NCBI GenBank assembly: GCA_965232815.1
Contig: OZ247427.1
Span: forward strand, 1,178,001 to 1,242,000
Direction of reading: 5' to 3'
DNA length: 64,000 nt
From: Bin87 sp026710825
GTDB lineage: Bacteria; Chloroflexota; Dehalococcoidia; Lucifugimonadales; UBA3495
Below, piece by piece: positions 32,133-42,228 of this stretch. The notes under the pieces were generated by a model. The model did no database searches and was not told the DNA's origin. It saw only the letters and a program-made list of their open reading frames with translations. A program made the position numbers and the translations under genes. How positions within the stretch are numbered: position 1 is the stretch's first letter; the number at the start of each line of letters is the position of its first letter.

Positions 32133-33365
32133 CAGGGCAATCGCATTTCACAGGGATAGGACTTTGAGCATGTAACTGAAATCCCAACCGGCCTTTTTGC
32201 GTTTGGCCTTGATGCCCACTTTGGCAGTTTGTTCCTGCTTGAGCAGGTTGAGGGCCCAGTGGCGTATGACCGCCAAGTTTCGGTCGGCGTGTCCGGTTCT
32301 CACGCGGCTATGGTCCTCGTCGAAGGCCACGTCCAACACCCAGTGCAGGCTGTTCTCGATGCTCCAGTGGCTTCTGGCTGCTCCAAGGAGCGTGGCTGCG
32401 TCCGCAGGATAGCTGGAAATGTAGTGGCGGACATCTGCAGGGGAACCGGCGCCAGCATCCCCCCTCTGGTAGCTGACCCGGGCCACGGCGCTCAGGCTGG
32501 CCCATTGCCGTTGCGGGTCCACGTAGGCCAGTTCCTCTGGGTCGGTGATCACCCAGCACTCCCTTCGTTCCAGTCGTCCGTGGTCTTTGCCCGCCTGTTG
32601 GTGGTGGCTGTAAGCCACACCATCCCATCCGGTTCGCTCACAGCAGGCAAACAGGTCTTTGATGTTCTCGTGCAGTTCCCCCTGGTTGGCCTTCACTGCC
32701 AGCAGGTAATCGGCACCCTTCCTTACCACCTGCTGGGCGATGTTCTTCTGGCAACCCATGGCGTCTATGGTCACTGTGCAGCCTTTCAGTTCCAGCGCGT
32801 TGAGCAGTTCGGGTATTGCGGTAATCTCGTTGGAGTGAGCCTCGGTGCGGGTCTGACCCAGCACCATCCGATTCTCGGTGGCCCAGGCGCTGACCATGTG
32901 CAGCGCACCTCGCCCCTGGCCTCGGTCATGGCAACCCCGCAGGGTTTTGCCGTCTATCGCCACCACCTCGCCCTGAGCCAGTTCGCTGACCGACCGCACC
33001 CAGTCCCTGAAACAGGCGGCAAACTGTTCCGGATCCAGCAGCGCAAACACCCGGCCAAAGGTGTCGTGGGCGGGTATCCCGTTGGGCAACTCCAGGAACC
33101 TGCGGAACCAATCCACCCTGGCCTTGCCGAACTCCTCAATCTCCACAGAGTTGTCAGCCCCACAGATCACGGCGCACAGGGCGATCACGATGATGTCCAG
33201 CAACTGATGCCTTTTGGCATTTCCGGTTCTCGGGTCTTCCAGCGCGGCAAACCGCTCCACAATCGAACGGGGCACATTGTCCATGACCACCAGCCACCTC
33301 AGGCAATTGGATCGTGGCAACAGTTTAGCCTCATTTTTAGAAATATCTGAAATGCGATTGCCCTG
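32133..33365 (-). mobile_element. intact insertion sequence, ISAs1 family
   Basis: The element is 1233 bp. Both ends carry the perfect 18-bp inverted repeat CAGGGCAATCGCATTTCA (32133-32150) and its complement (33348-33365). A 10-bp direct repeat ATCCCCAACC flanks it on both sides, as ISAs1 elements produce. One transposase gene fills it. Perfect IRs, perfect target duplication and an intact gene point to a recent, possibly still active insertion between the RND gene and aprB. Confidence 0.96.
32148..33284 (-). CDS. ISAs1 family transposase
   Basis: DDE transposase of 378 residues. The N-terminus (MDNVPRSIVERFAALEDPR) is typical of the ISAs1/H-repeat family. The catalytic residues are D111 in AIDGKTLRG, D174 in TIDAMGCQ and E310 in HWSIENSLHW. 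The ATG at 33284 has GAGGTGG upstream and fits the family's length; a TTG at 33320 would add 12 residues. The stop codon lies inside the left inverted repeat. No frameshift is seen, so it should be functional. Confidence 0.95.
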   Translation of the reverse strand: MDNVPRSIVERFAALEDPRTGNAKRHQLLDIIVIALCAVICGADNSVEIEEFGKARVDWFRRFLELPNGIPAHDTFGRVFALLDPEQFAACFRDWVRSVSELAQGEVVAIDGKTLRGCHDRGQGRGALHMVSAWATENRMVLGQTRTEAHSNEITAIPELLNALELKGCTVTIDAMGCQKNIAQQVVRKGADYLLAVKANQGELHENIKDLFACCERTGWDGVAYSHHQQAGKDHGRLERRECWVITDPEELAYVDPQRQWASLSAVARVSYQRGDAGAGSPADVRHYISSYPADAATLLGAARSHWSIENSLHWVLDVAFDEDHSRVRTGHADRNLAVIRHWALNLLKQEQTAKVGIKAKRKKAGWDFSYMLKVLSL

Positions 33366-33375
33366 ATCCCCAACC
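33366..33375. repeat. target-site duplication, right copy
   Basis: ATCCCCAACC, identical to 32123-32132. Confidence 0.9.
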
Positions 33376-33394
33376 CCGCCCCGCTGTCTCTCAT

Positions 33395-36300
33395 TTACAC
33401 CGCCGCCGGCTCACCGCCCTGCTCGGCGTTTACCTCTCCTGCTACCGTCGGTCCCTCGCCCCGTCGCCACACCAATCCCCGCACCCGGTGGTACAGGTTG
33501 GGAATCGATTCCTCGAACAGCAGGTACACCACCGGCACCGCCACCAGCGTCAGGAACGTTGAACTGAGCAACCCCCCAATCACCACCGTGGCCAGCTCCG
33601 CGCCCACCAGCCCTGCGGACTCGCTCAACGACAACGGGATCAGCGCCAGGATGGTGGTGAAGGCCGTCATCAGGATGGGACGCAGGCGGATGCGGCTGGC
33701 TGACATCACCGCCTCGTATGGCGCCGCCCCCCTCTGTCTCAACTGCTGCACGAAGGTGAGCAGCACGATGGCATTGGTCACCACGATGCCCACCAGCAGC
33801 AGGAACCCCATCAGCGCCGGCAGGCTCAGTGAACGGTCCGTGATCACCAGCGCGATCAACGCGCCCACCACCGCCAGAGGCATGCTCAGCACGATTATGA
33901 CCGGAATTTTCAGCGAGCCCAGCGTTGCCACCATCACCAGGTACACCAGGGAAAGTCCGATGGCCATGGCCACATAGACGTTGTTGAATTCCTCCCGTAT
34001 GTCGCTGAAGGTTCCGCCGGAGCGCACGCTCACCCCCGGCGGCAGGGGCGTGGAGGCGACGATGGCATCCACGCGCTCGCCGATGGCGCCGGCGTCGCGC
34101 CCGGACAGGCTGCCGGACACGGTGGCGGAGCGGTTGCCGTCGTAGTGGGTCACCACGCTGGGCCCCACGGTGTAGCCGGAACCCGATATCGTCCCCAGCG
34201 CAATGGCTCCGGCGTTGCTGGAGATCGGCAGCAGCGGTATATCCTCGGGATCGTCCACCGCTTCAGGGTCCCCGCGCACCACGATGTCCAGCGTCTCGTC
34301 GCCCAGGTTTATGTCTGTGACCTCGCTCCCCTGCAGCCAGGTGCGAATCTGCCCGGCCACGTTGTTCGACGACAACCCGTAGCGGCCGGCTTCATCCGGG
34401 TCAATCGTGATTGTAAATTCCTCCGCCCCGTCCACGATGTTGGTGCTCGCGTTGCGCACGCCCGGGTCGCTCTCAATCGCCGTCTCCAGGATGCCTGCGG
34501 CCGTCCGAACGTCCTCGTAGTTCGCCCCGGTCAGCGTGAGCCGCACTCCGCCGCCGCGTCCCGGGCCGCCGGAGTCTGCGAACACCCGCGACGTCACTCC
34601 CGGGCTCTCGGGCAGCGCATTTCGTATCTGCTCGTCCACGTCCGATGGTGCATCCTCCGGCAGCACCACGGTGAATCCGGCCCGGTCAAAAGACGCGTCC
34701 GTGCTGCCGGGTCCGAAGTTCCGGCTGCCGGATCCCAGCGTGACCTGGTAGCTCTCAACAGTACCGTTGGCCACGAAGTCGTCCAGCGTTTGTTCGACCA
34801 GCCGTACCTCCTGGAACAGCTGCCCTGTGGATGGATTGCTGCTCAGGGTCAGGTCGATGCGGACTCCTTCGGTGCGCCCCTGTGAAAACAACTCGATGGG
34901 CAGCAATCGGATCAACATCAAACTGGCCAGCACCACCGCCACGCTCAGGATCGCCGTCGGCAATCGGAACCGCAGCGCCAGCCGCAGCACCGGCGTGTAC
35001 ACCCGCTGCAGTATCGTGTCCTCCTGTTCCGTTTCCGGATCGACCGTCAGATCGCCCTGCCTCAGGAACCACGACGCCAGCACCGGAACGGCCGTCAGCG
35101 CCACCAGCGTGGATGCCACCAGCGAAACGCATACGGTCTGCGCAAACGGCAGGAAGAACTGGCCCACCACGCCCGGCAGGAACCCCAGCGGAATGAACAC
35201 CGCCACGGTGGTCAGCGTTGACGCCACGATGGCCGGGCCAACCTCCTGGGTCGCTTCGATCACGGCGACCGACCGCGCGCTCCCGTTCTGGATGTGCCGG
35301 TAGATGTTTTCCAGCACCACGATGCTGTCGTCCACGATGCGCCCCACCGCGATCGCCAGGCCGGCCAGGCTCATGAAGTTCATGTTCCAGTCGAACGCGG
35401 CCATGACCAGGAAGGTCACCATCACGCTCAGGGGAATCGACGTGGCGATGATGGCGGTGGGCCGAAGCGTATTGATCGTGCCCGACAACACCGCCGGGCG
35501 GATCTGCATCAGGAACACGAAGACGGCTATCACTGCGAACACGAACCCCTGGACGCCCTGGCTGATTACCTTGCTCAGTTCCTCCTCCAGGCGCGGCGCC
35601 TGGCTGTCGACCACCGCAATATCCAGGTCCGGCGGCAGGGCGTCCTCCAACTCCACCAGCAGCTCATCTATCTCGTGGGTGATGTCGATGGTGTTGCCGT
35701 CCGGGGTTTTCAGCACGTTCAGGCTGACGCTCGGTTGCCCATTGGTGCGGGAAACGGTCCTGGCTTCCGGCGTCGCCACGCGCACGTCGGCCACGTCTCC
35801 CATCCTGATGGGTGTCGCATTGGCGTCCGACGCGCGGTTCACTCCCTGCGCTGCCTCCGATCTGGCAAACCCCACCGGCAGGTTCCGGATCGTTTCCAGG
35901 TTGGTGTACCCGTGGAATGCCCGCACCGTCACGGTGCCGTCCTGCGACGACACGCTGCCCGCGGTCAGGTCCACCGAGTTGCTCTGCAACGCCCCGATAA
36001 CGTTCTGGATCGTCAGCCCGTAGGTCTTCAGCAGCGCCGGATCGACCGTGACGAAAACCTGCTCAGATACGCCGCCCTCGATGTCCACCTCGAACACGCC
36101 GGGAATCGCCTGCAGCGGAGGAACGATCTGACGCTCCACGATCCGCAGCAGCTCGGGGATGTCCCGCTGCCCCGATATGCTCATTTCCATCACCGGCCGC
36201 TGGTTCGGCGACAGCGCAAACACCCGCGGGTCGCCCGCTGCGTCGGGCAGTCGCAGGGCCGCCACCCGACTGACTATCTCCGCTTCCGCCTCCTCCAGGT

Positions 36301-36601
36301 CCGCGTTGGTCTCGAAGCTGGCCCGTACCGTCGAGCGATTGCCCCGCGATGTGGAAGTAACCTCTTTGAGGCCCTCCATCCCGATGATCACGTCCTCAAT
36401 CGGCTTGGTCACCTCCTGGGATACCTGGTACGGCGCGCCCTGTTGGAACGAGGTTGAGATGTTTATTACCCCGAGGCTGATTTCAGGGAAAAGCTCCTGC
36501 TGCAACTGTTGGTAGGCATACACCCCTCCGACCAGTATCAATACCAGCGCCATGATGGTCACAGCGCGGTTGCGGAGCGCCAGCCTCGTCAGAATGATCA
36601 T
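33395..36601 (-). CDS. RND-type efflux transporter (AcrB/HAE1 or HME-like)
   Basis: Inner-membrane proton antiporter of 1068 residues with about twelve membrane helices and two large extra-cytoplasmic loops. Signatures include the N-terminal RNRAVTIMALVLILVGG, LFPEISLGV, the helix-4 motif GRIVDDSIVVLENI with two adjacent Asp, and a repeat of the layout in the second half. The ATG at 36601 has AGAGGGAGC upstream and begins the first membrane helix; the frame runs open to 36931 but without sense. No membrane-fusion partner or outer-membrane channel is adjacent. In an organism that may have a single membrane, its export route is unclear. Confidence 0.93.
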   Translation of the reverse strand: MIILTRLALRNRAVTIMALVLILVGGVYAYQQLQQELFPEISLGVINISTSFQQGAPYQVSQEVTKPIEDVIIGMEGLKEVTSTSRGNRSTVRASFETNADLEEAEAEIVSRVAALRLPDAAGDPRVFALSPNQRPVMEMSISGQRDIPELLRIVERQIVPPLQAIPGVFEVDIEGGVSEQVFVTVDPALLKTYGLTIQNVIGALQSNSVDLTAGSVSSQDGTVTVRAFHGYTNLETIRNLPVGFARSEAAQGVNRASDANATPIRMGDVADVRVATPEARTVSRTNGQPSVSLNVLKTPDGNTIDITHEIDELLVELEDALPPDLDIAVVDSQAPRLEEELSKVISQGVQGFVFAVIAVFVFLMQIRPAVLSGTINTLRPTAIIATSIPLSVMVTFLVMAAFDWNMNFMSLAGLAIAVGRIVDDSIVVLENIYRHIQNGSARSVAVIEATQEVGPAIVASTLTTVAVFIPLGFLPGVVGQFFLPFAQTVCVSLVASTLVALTAVPVLASWFLRQGDLTVDPETEQEDTILQRVYTPVLRLALRFRLPTAILSVAVVLASLMLIRLLPIELFSQGRTEGVRIDLTLSSNPSTGQLFQEVRLVEQTLDDFVANGTVESYQVTLGSGSRNFGPGSTDASFDRAGFTVVLPEDAPSDVDEQIRNALPESPGVTSRVFADSGGPGRGGGVRLTLTGANYEDVRTAAGILETAIESDPGVRNASTNIVDGAEEFTITIDPDEAGRYGLSSNNVAGQIRTWLQGSEVTDINLGDETLDIVVRGDPEAVDDPEDIPLLPISSNAGAIALGTISGSGYTVGPSVVTHYDGNRSATVSGSLSGRDAGAIGERVDAIVASTPLPPGVSVRSGGTFSDIREEFNNVYVAMAIGLSLVYLVMVATLGSLKIPVIIVLSMPLAVVGALIALVITDRSLSLPALMGFLLLVGIVVTNAIVLLTFVQQLRQRGAAPYEAVMSASRIRLRPILMTAFTTILALIPLSLSESAGLVGAELATVVIGGLLSSTFLTLVAVPVVYLLFEESIPNLYHRVRGLVWRRGEGPTVAGEVNAEQGGEPAAV

Positions 36602-36877
36602 CTCGTGCTCCCTCTGGGCACCATCCGCCCACAAAATCCGATCCCTATATCGCGGCTCGGGGAAGTTTTGGGCCGCGGCAACAGCATACAACGTGCGGCA
36701 ACGTATTACGCGCGTCCCACAGGGGCAAATCCTACCCAGCCCATGTGAAGATTTAGTAAAGAACGGTGCGGCCGCCGGTTGTCGCGCGCCGTCTGCCAGC
36801 CGGCGTACTCGAACCGGCCGTAACCGCATCGGCGCGCGTCCGTATCCGGCGATGTCCTGGTGTTCACCTACATCGTC

Positions 36878-36904
36878 GTAGTGGCGAATAATCATTCGCC
36901 CCAC
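36878..36904. repeat. GTAGGGGCG-type palindrome, AATAATCATT core
   Basis: GTAGTGGCGAATAATCATTCGCCCCAC is an imperfect inverted repeat with GGCGAAT/ATTCGCC arms, one of the dispersed family members. Confidence 0.65.
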
Positions 36905-36974
36905 CCTCACCGGCGACGGTGTTCGCCTCATCAGACCACCTGAAACGTAACGCTACCAGGCCGGCCCAGTCCAT

Positions 36975-37003
36975 TGGCGCGGCCAAAGTGCCCGTGCTAC
37001 CAT
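36975..37003 (+). promoter_or_regulatory. promoter candidate for lepA
   Basis: TTGGCG, a 17-bp spacer and TACCAT, ending about 24 bp before the ATG at 37027. Confidence 0.35.
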
Positions 37004-37026
37004 GATGTACGTTGAAGGATGGCATT

Positions 37027-38922
<1,896 letters not shown>

Positions 38923-38928
38923 TGACGG

Positions 38929-39333
38929 ATGGTTTTACGTTGGCCCTCCGACTTCCCCAATGATTGCCCGCCAGAAACAGCATCACACGCCAACGGAATT
39001 TATTATCGGATTGTCAAAACTGACCCGCCTGAACTTACCGACTTCGTTTCACTGTATCACCTGAACAGAAGACGATCCAACGACATGATACGGCGGGACT
39101 CACAGGCCCAATGTATGTTGATGGGGTTGTCTATCTATGCGAACGCGAACGACGCTGTGTGGAACGCACGTCGGTATCACGGTCTTGGCGGCAAAATTGC
39201 TCGTTTGGTCTTGGGGTCTGACGCAGGGAAGACGCTTCCTACACCCCGGGACGGTAACTCGCATTTTACGTGGTGGCAATCAGAAGGCTATGACCCAATC
39301 GTAACTGCCACAGTCGTGATTAATCTTCGATGA
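38929..39333 (+). CDS. hypothetical protein of a small cassette (gene 1)
   Basis: Unrecognised 134-residue protein. Landmarks are IYYRIVKTDPP, a CMLMGLSIYANANDA stretch and HFTWWQSEGYDPI near the C-terminus. Similar hypotheticals are, to my knowledge, often next to a DUF6575-like protein, as here. Its codon use is less G+C-biased than its neighbours (lepA ends only 6 bp upstream), which suggests transfer. Its stop overlaps the next start (ATGA), so translation is coupled. Confidence 0.6.
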   Translation: MVLRWPSDFPNDCPPETASHANGIYYRIVKTDPPELTDFVSLYHLNRRRSNDMIRRDSQAQCMLMGLSIYANANDAVWNARRYHGLGGKIARLVLGSDAGKTLPTPRDGNSHFTWWQSEGYDPIVTATVVINLR

Positions 39334-39749
39334 ACGTCCTGGAGGTAAGTATGCTGCCGAAAATCGTGGGGACCCTGCTGCCCTCCCCCCCCCTCACCGA
39401 TTTTTCCTATGATGAAGTGCTCGACTATTATGACGGCCCCCGCATTCTACTGGAGCGCGACGAAACGGGCCAACTGTACTTGGTGTGGTGGAGCGACGCA
39501 GACATGGAAATGGAGCGATGGATTTGCCTGCCTCTCAGCGAGGCGCGTTTGCACGCCATCTTTTCAGGGGAAATGACGCCGCGCGACGCAATGGAAAACC
39601 CCGAAGGCGGCTACCTGCTGGCGATTGAGTTTGACTTGACCACCGACGCCGCAGCGCGGGCCATCAAAACCACCGCCGCTGCTTTCTCCAGTGATGCGCT
39701 GCCCCATCACGAAGCCCATTTGCTTAAGCCGGCGAGAGCGACAGTGTGA
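39330..39749 (+). CDS. DUF6575-like protein (cassette gene 2)
   Basis: Acidic protein of 139 residues. The core (YYDGPRILLERDETGQLYLVWW, then RWICLPLSEARLHAI, SGEMTPRDAMENPEGGYLLAIE) resembles DUF6575 proteins, whose function is unknown. It overlaps gene 1 by four bases and precedes a 42-codon frame by a few bases. Pairs of this type look like toxin-antitoxin or defence-associated modules in arrangement, but nothing in the sequence proves it. Confidence 0.6.
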   Translation: MNVLEVSMLPKIVGTLLPSPPLTDFSYDEVLDYYDGPRILLERDETGQLYLVWWSDADMEMERWICLPLSEARLHAIFSGEMTPRDAMENPEGGYLLAIEFDLTTDAAARAIKTTAAAFSSDALPHHEAHLLKPARATV

Positions 39750-39753
39750 ACAA

Positions 39754-39882
39754 ATGGACAACAGCAGTCAGCGGCGCCAGGAACTGGCTCAACGATTGGA
39801 GAGCGCCGGTTGCCCTGTGAATTTGTACGGCGTTGATTGGCATACCGCCGGCGATTTTGATACTGATCTATTGGAAACGTGA
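39754..39882 (+). CDS. small protein or gene remnant (cassette gene 3)
   Basis: A 42-codon frame begins 5 bp after gene 2 with ATG at 39754 (MDNSSQRRQELAQRLESAGC...) and ends at TGA 39880-39882. It has plausible amphipathic composition but may be the truncated remains of a longer gene, since it ends just before the perfect palindrome at 39911. No family recognised. Confidence 0.4.
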   Translation: MDNSSQRRQELAQRLESAGCPVNLYGVDWHTAGDFDTDLLET

Positions 39883-39910
39883 CGCAGTTATACGGGATGT
39901 TTATCAAAAC

Positions 39911-39938
39911 GTAGGGGCGACGCATGCGTCGCCCCTAC
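39911..39938. repeat. GTAGGGGCG-type palindrome, perfect 28 bp, ACGCATGCGT core
   Basis: GTAGGGGCGACGCATGCGTCGCCCCTAC without the middle split is a perfect inverted repeat. It is the best example of the family. It lies between the cassette and a convergent gene and may act as a bidirectional hairpin. Confidence 0.9.
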
Positions 39939-39966
39939 AAGGTTCATGGGTAGCTGACGGCTTGGC

Positions 39967-40818
39967 TTACTGCACCAGGTTCGGCGTTACCTCCGCCGGA
40001 ATCCCCTGCGCTTCCATCTCACGGCCGCGCTTCTCAACCTGCGGGATTACGGACGCCAACAGGTCCTCATCCAGGTCGGCGGCGACGCCCGGGTAGCCGG
40101 CACGTTCCAGCATGGCCTTGAGCTTGCCGCTCTTGAACTGGTCCAGGCACCAGCCCAGCGGGTCGGGAACCAGCGTCTTGTCCCAGAAGATGCGGTGGTT
40201 CTTGTTCCTCGGGCCGTAGTGGTAGTGCGGCTCGTCGCGGAAGCAGTCGAACGCCAGCAGCTCCGTCTCCTCGGTGAACACGCGCCCGGTGTTGCCGGCC
40301 AGCTCGCTCAGCACGTGGATGGCCAGGCCGCCGTCGCCCGAACCCTGGCGCCGCATCTCCAACCCGAAGCGGATGTTGCCCGCCTCGATGATGTCGGTGC
40401 CCCGGTTGTGCTTGACGGTGTTGCGGTCAGCGGCGAACTTGACCCGCGCGGCGCCGTCCACCTCGTCCAGGGCCGCGTTCACTGCGTTCATGTCCAAGCC
40501 TGCCGCGGCATCTGCGTAGCCGGCGGTTTCCAGCATCGCGCCGAGATTCTTGCGCATGGTGCGGACCGACCAGCCGATGGGGTTGCCGTCGGTGGTGTGG
40601 TCCATGCGGTACTGCACGTTCTTGCCGTCGGGAGCGTACACGTAGCTCTTTTCGATGTCGAAGCAGTTGAACCTCAGGGCCGTCTCATCGCCCACTTGCA
40701 CCAGGATAACGACTCCCTGGTCGGAGTGGTCCTGGATGTTCCCGTCCCACAGTTCGTGCTGCACGATGAAGCCTACGTTGCCGGCATCTACGCTGACTCG
40801 CCCTCGTGGTGTTGCCAT
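39967..40818 (-). CDS. hypothetical protein with two tandem copies of an unknown domain
   Basis: Protein of 283 residues without a recognised family. The two halves resemble each other. In the first, GNVGFIVQH, a FNCFDIEKSYVYAPDGKN segment, GWSVRTMRKNLGAMLETAGY and a short helix occur at about residues 13-115. In the second, GNIRFGLEM, a FDCFRDEPHYHYGPRNKN segment, GWCLDQFKSGKLKAMLERAGY and a similar helix occur at about residues 145-260. The shared features (FxCF, Y-Y-x-P, GWxxxxxxxxLxAMLExAGY) show an old duplication. It is predicted soluble. It is alone, divergent from prfA. Confidence 0.65.
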   Translation of the reverse strand: MATPRGRVSVDAGNVGFIVQHELWDGNIQDHSDQGVVILVQVGDETALRFNCFDIEKSYVYAPDGKNVQYRMDHTTDGNPIGWSVRTMRKNLGAMLETAGYADAAAGLDMNAVNAALDEVDGAARVKFAADRNTVKHNRGTDIIEAGNIRFGLEMRRQGSGDGGLAIHVLSELAGNTGRVFTEETELLAFDCFRDEPHYHYGPRNKNHRIFWDKTLVPDPLGWCLDQFKSGKLKAMLERAGYPGVAADLDEDLLASVIPQVEKRGREMEAQGIPAEVTPNLVQ

Positions 40819-41020
40819 GTCCTTTTACCTCCAGTTTGGGTGATAGATATTATTGAACGGAATATATGCGCGTCGAGGGTTGAGTGTCAACTTGCGCGGC
40901 ACCTCCCCTGGCTCCGTCCGCGCTCCGTCCGCGCAATCCGGTCGCGTCGCTGGGCCCCACCTGCAAGGAGCACGGCATGCGGCTTTGTCCCTATTGCCCG
41001 CCCGCTGACCTCCGGTTACC

Positions 41021-41050
41021 TTGCCGTATTTCTCGGCAGTGGGCTATACT
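41021..41050 (+). promoter_or_regulatory. promoter of prfA
   Basis: TTGCCG (41021-41026), an 18-bp spacer and TATACT (41045-41050), followed after a short leader by the prfA start. Confidence 0.55.
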
Positions 41051-41082
41051 GGTAGTCAGTTTTTCAGGCGGGCGTGAGCGTA

Positions 41083-42162
41083 ATGGCCGACATTTTCGAC
41101 AAGTTGCAGCCCATCGTGGAGCGGTATCGTTCCATCGAAGGTGAGATGGCCCAACCTGAGGTCGCCGCCGATTACGCTCGGTTGGGCGAACTGAATCGCG
41201 AACGGTCCGGACTGGAAGATCTGGTCGCCATCGACGTGCGGCACCGGACCCTCATCGAAGAGCAGGCCGACCTCCGCGCCCTCATCACCGAGGGCGGCGA
41301 TCCCGAACTGGTCGAAATGGCCCAGCTTGAATTGGACGACGTGGAAACCCGCCTGTCCGACCTGGCCCAGCAACTCCGCATCGCTCTCCTGCCCAAGGAC
41401 CCCAACGATAAACGCGACGTCATCGTCGAGATCCACGCCGCCGCCGGCGGTCAGGAAGCGTCGCTGTTCGCCTCCGACCTCTACCGCATGTACCAGCGCT
41501 ACGCTCAGGAGCAGGGCTGGAGCGTTGACATCCTGGACTCCAACCCGTCCGACCTGGGCGGATTCAGCCGCATCGCCTTCTCCGTTGACGGACGCAACGC
41601 CTTCAGCAAGCTGAAGTTCGAGGCCGGTGTCCACCGCGTTCAGCGCGTCCCCGAAACCGAAGCCCAGGGACGCATCCATACCTCCACGGCTACTGTGGCC
41701 GTCCTGCCCCAGGCCGACGAGGTCGAAGTCAACATCAAGGAAGACGAACTCCGCATCGACATATTCCACGCCGGCGGACACGGCGGGCAGAACGTCAACA
41801 AAGTCGCCACCGCCGTGCGCATCGTCCACGAACCCACCGGCATCACGGTCGTCTGCCAGGATGAACGCTCCCAGTACAAGAACAAGTCCAAGGCCATGAC
41901 CATCCTCCGCAGCCGCCTCTACTCCGCCGAGCAGGAACGTCATCAGGCGGAGATTTCCAACAACCGCAAGGCCCAGATCGGCAGCGGCGACCGCAGCGAG
42001 AAAATACGCACCTACAACTACCCCCAGGATCGCATCACCGACCACCGCATCAGCCTGTCCACCCACGGCATACAGCGGCTCATGGATGGCGGCCTCAATG
42101 AGATCATCGACCGCCTCATTTCGGCAGATCAGGAGCGTGGACTGGCCGCAATCTCAGCGTAA
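41083..42162 (+). CDS. prfA: peptide chain release factor 1
   Basis: Release factor for UAA and UAG codons, 359 residues. The GGQ loop is in AAAGGQEASLF. The C-terminal part has the class-I RF layout with HAGGHGGQNVNK and SRLY. ATG at 41083 is preferred (MADIFDKLQPIVERY is typical); a GTG at 41074 is also possible. prmC, which methylates the GGQ glutamine, follows 66 bp downstream, so this is the common prfA-prmC pair. Confidence 0.97.
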   Translation: MADIFDKLQPIVERYRSIEGEMAQPEVAADYARLGELNRERSGLEDLVAIDVRHRTLIEEQADLRALITEGGDPELVEMAQLELDDVETRLSDLAQQLRIALLPKDPNDKRDVIVEIHAAAGGQEASLFASDLYRMYQRYAQEQGWSVDILDSNPSDLGGFSRIAFSVDGRNAFSKLKFEAGVHRVQRVPETEAQGRIHTSTATVAVLPQADEVEVNIKEDELRIDIFHAGGHGGQNVNKVATAVRIVHEPTGITVVCQDERSQYKNKSKAMTILRSRLYSAEQERHQAEISNNRKAQIGSGDRSEKIRTYNYPQDRITDHRISLSTHGIQRLMDGGLNEIIDRLISADQERGLAAISA

Positions 42163-42190
42163 TTCTGCCATCCTAACGGCACGCACACTC

Positions 42191-42214
42191 AGGGGCGACC
42201 GGCCGGTCGCCCTT
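42191..42214. repeat. GTAGGGGCG-type palindrome, ACCGGCCGGT core
   Basis: AGGGGCGACCGG is followed by CCGGTCGCCCTT, a near-perfect inverted repeat in the prfA-prmC spacer. It belongs to the dispersed palindrome family. Confidence 0.65.
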
Positions 42215-42228
42215 ACCATTGACCACAC

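Larger units (their letters stand above)
36602..37026. other. intergenic region between divergent RND and lepA genes
   Basis: About 425 bp. It contains a palindrome at 36878-36904 and a possible lepA promoter at 36975-37003. No gene is accepted. Confidence 0.5.

Noticed and set aside
35294..36457. Plus-strand frame opposite the RND gene
   Set aside because: Arg/His-rich antisense shadow of a strongly recognised transporter.
36602..36931. N-terminal extension of the RND transporter up to 36931
   Set aside because: The 110 extra residues are Arg-rich without family similarity, and the ATG at 36601 has a good ribosome site and begins helix 1.
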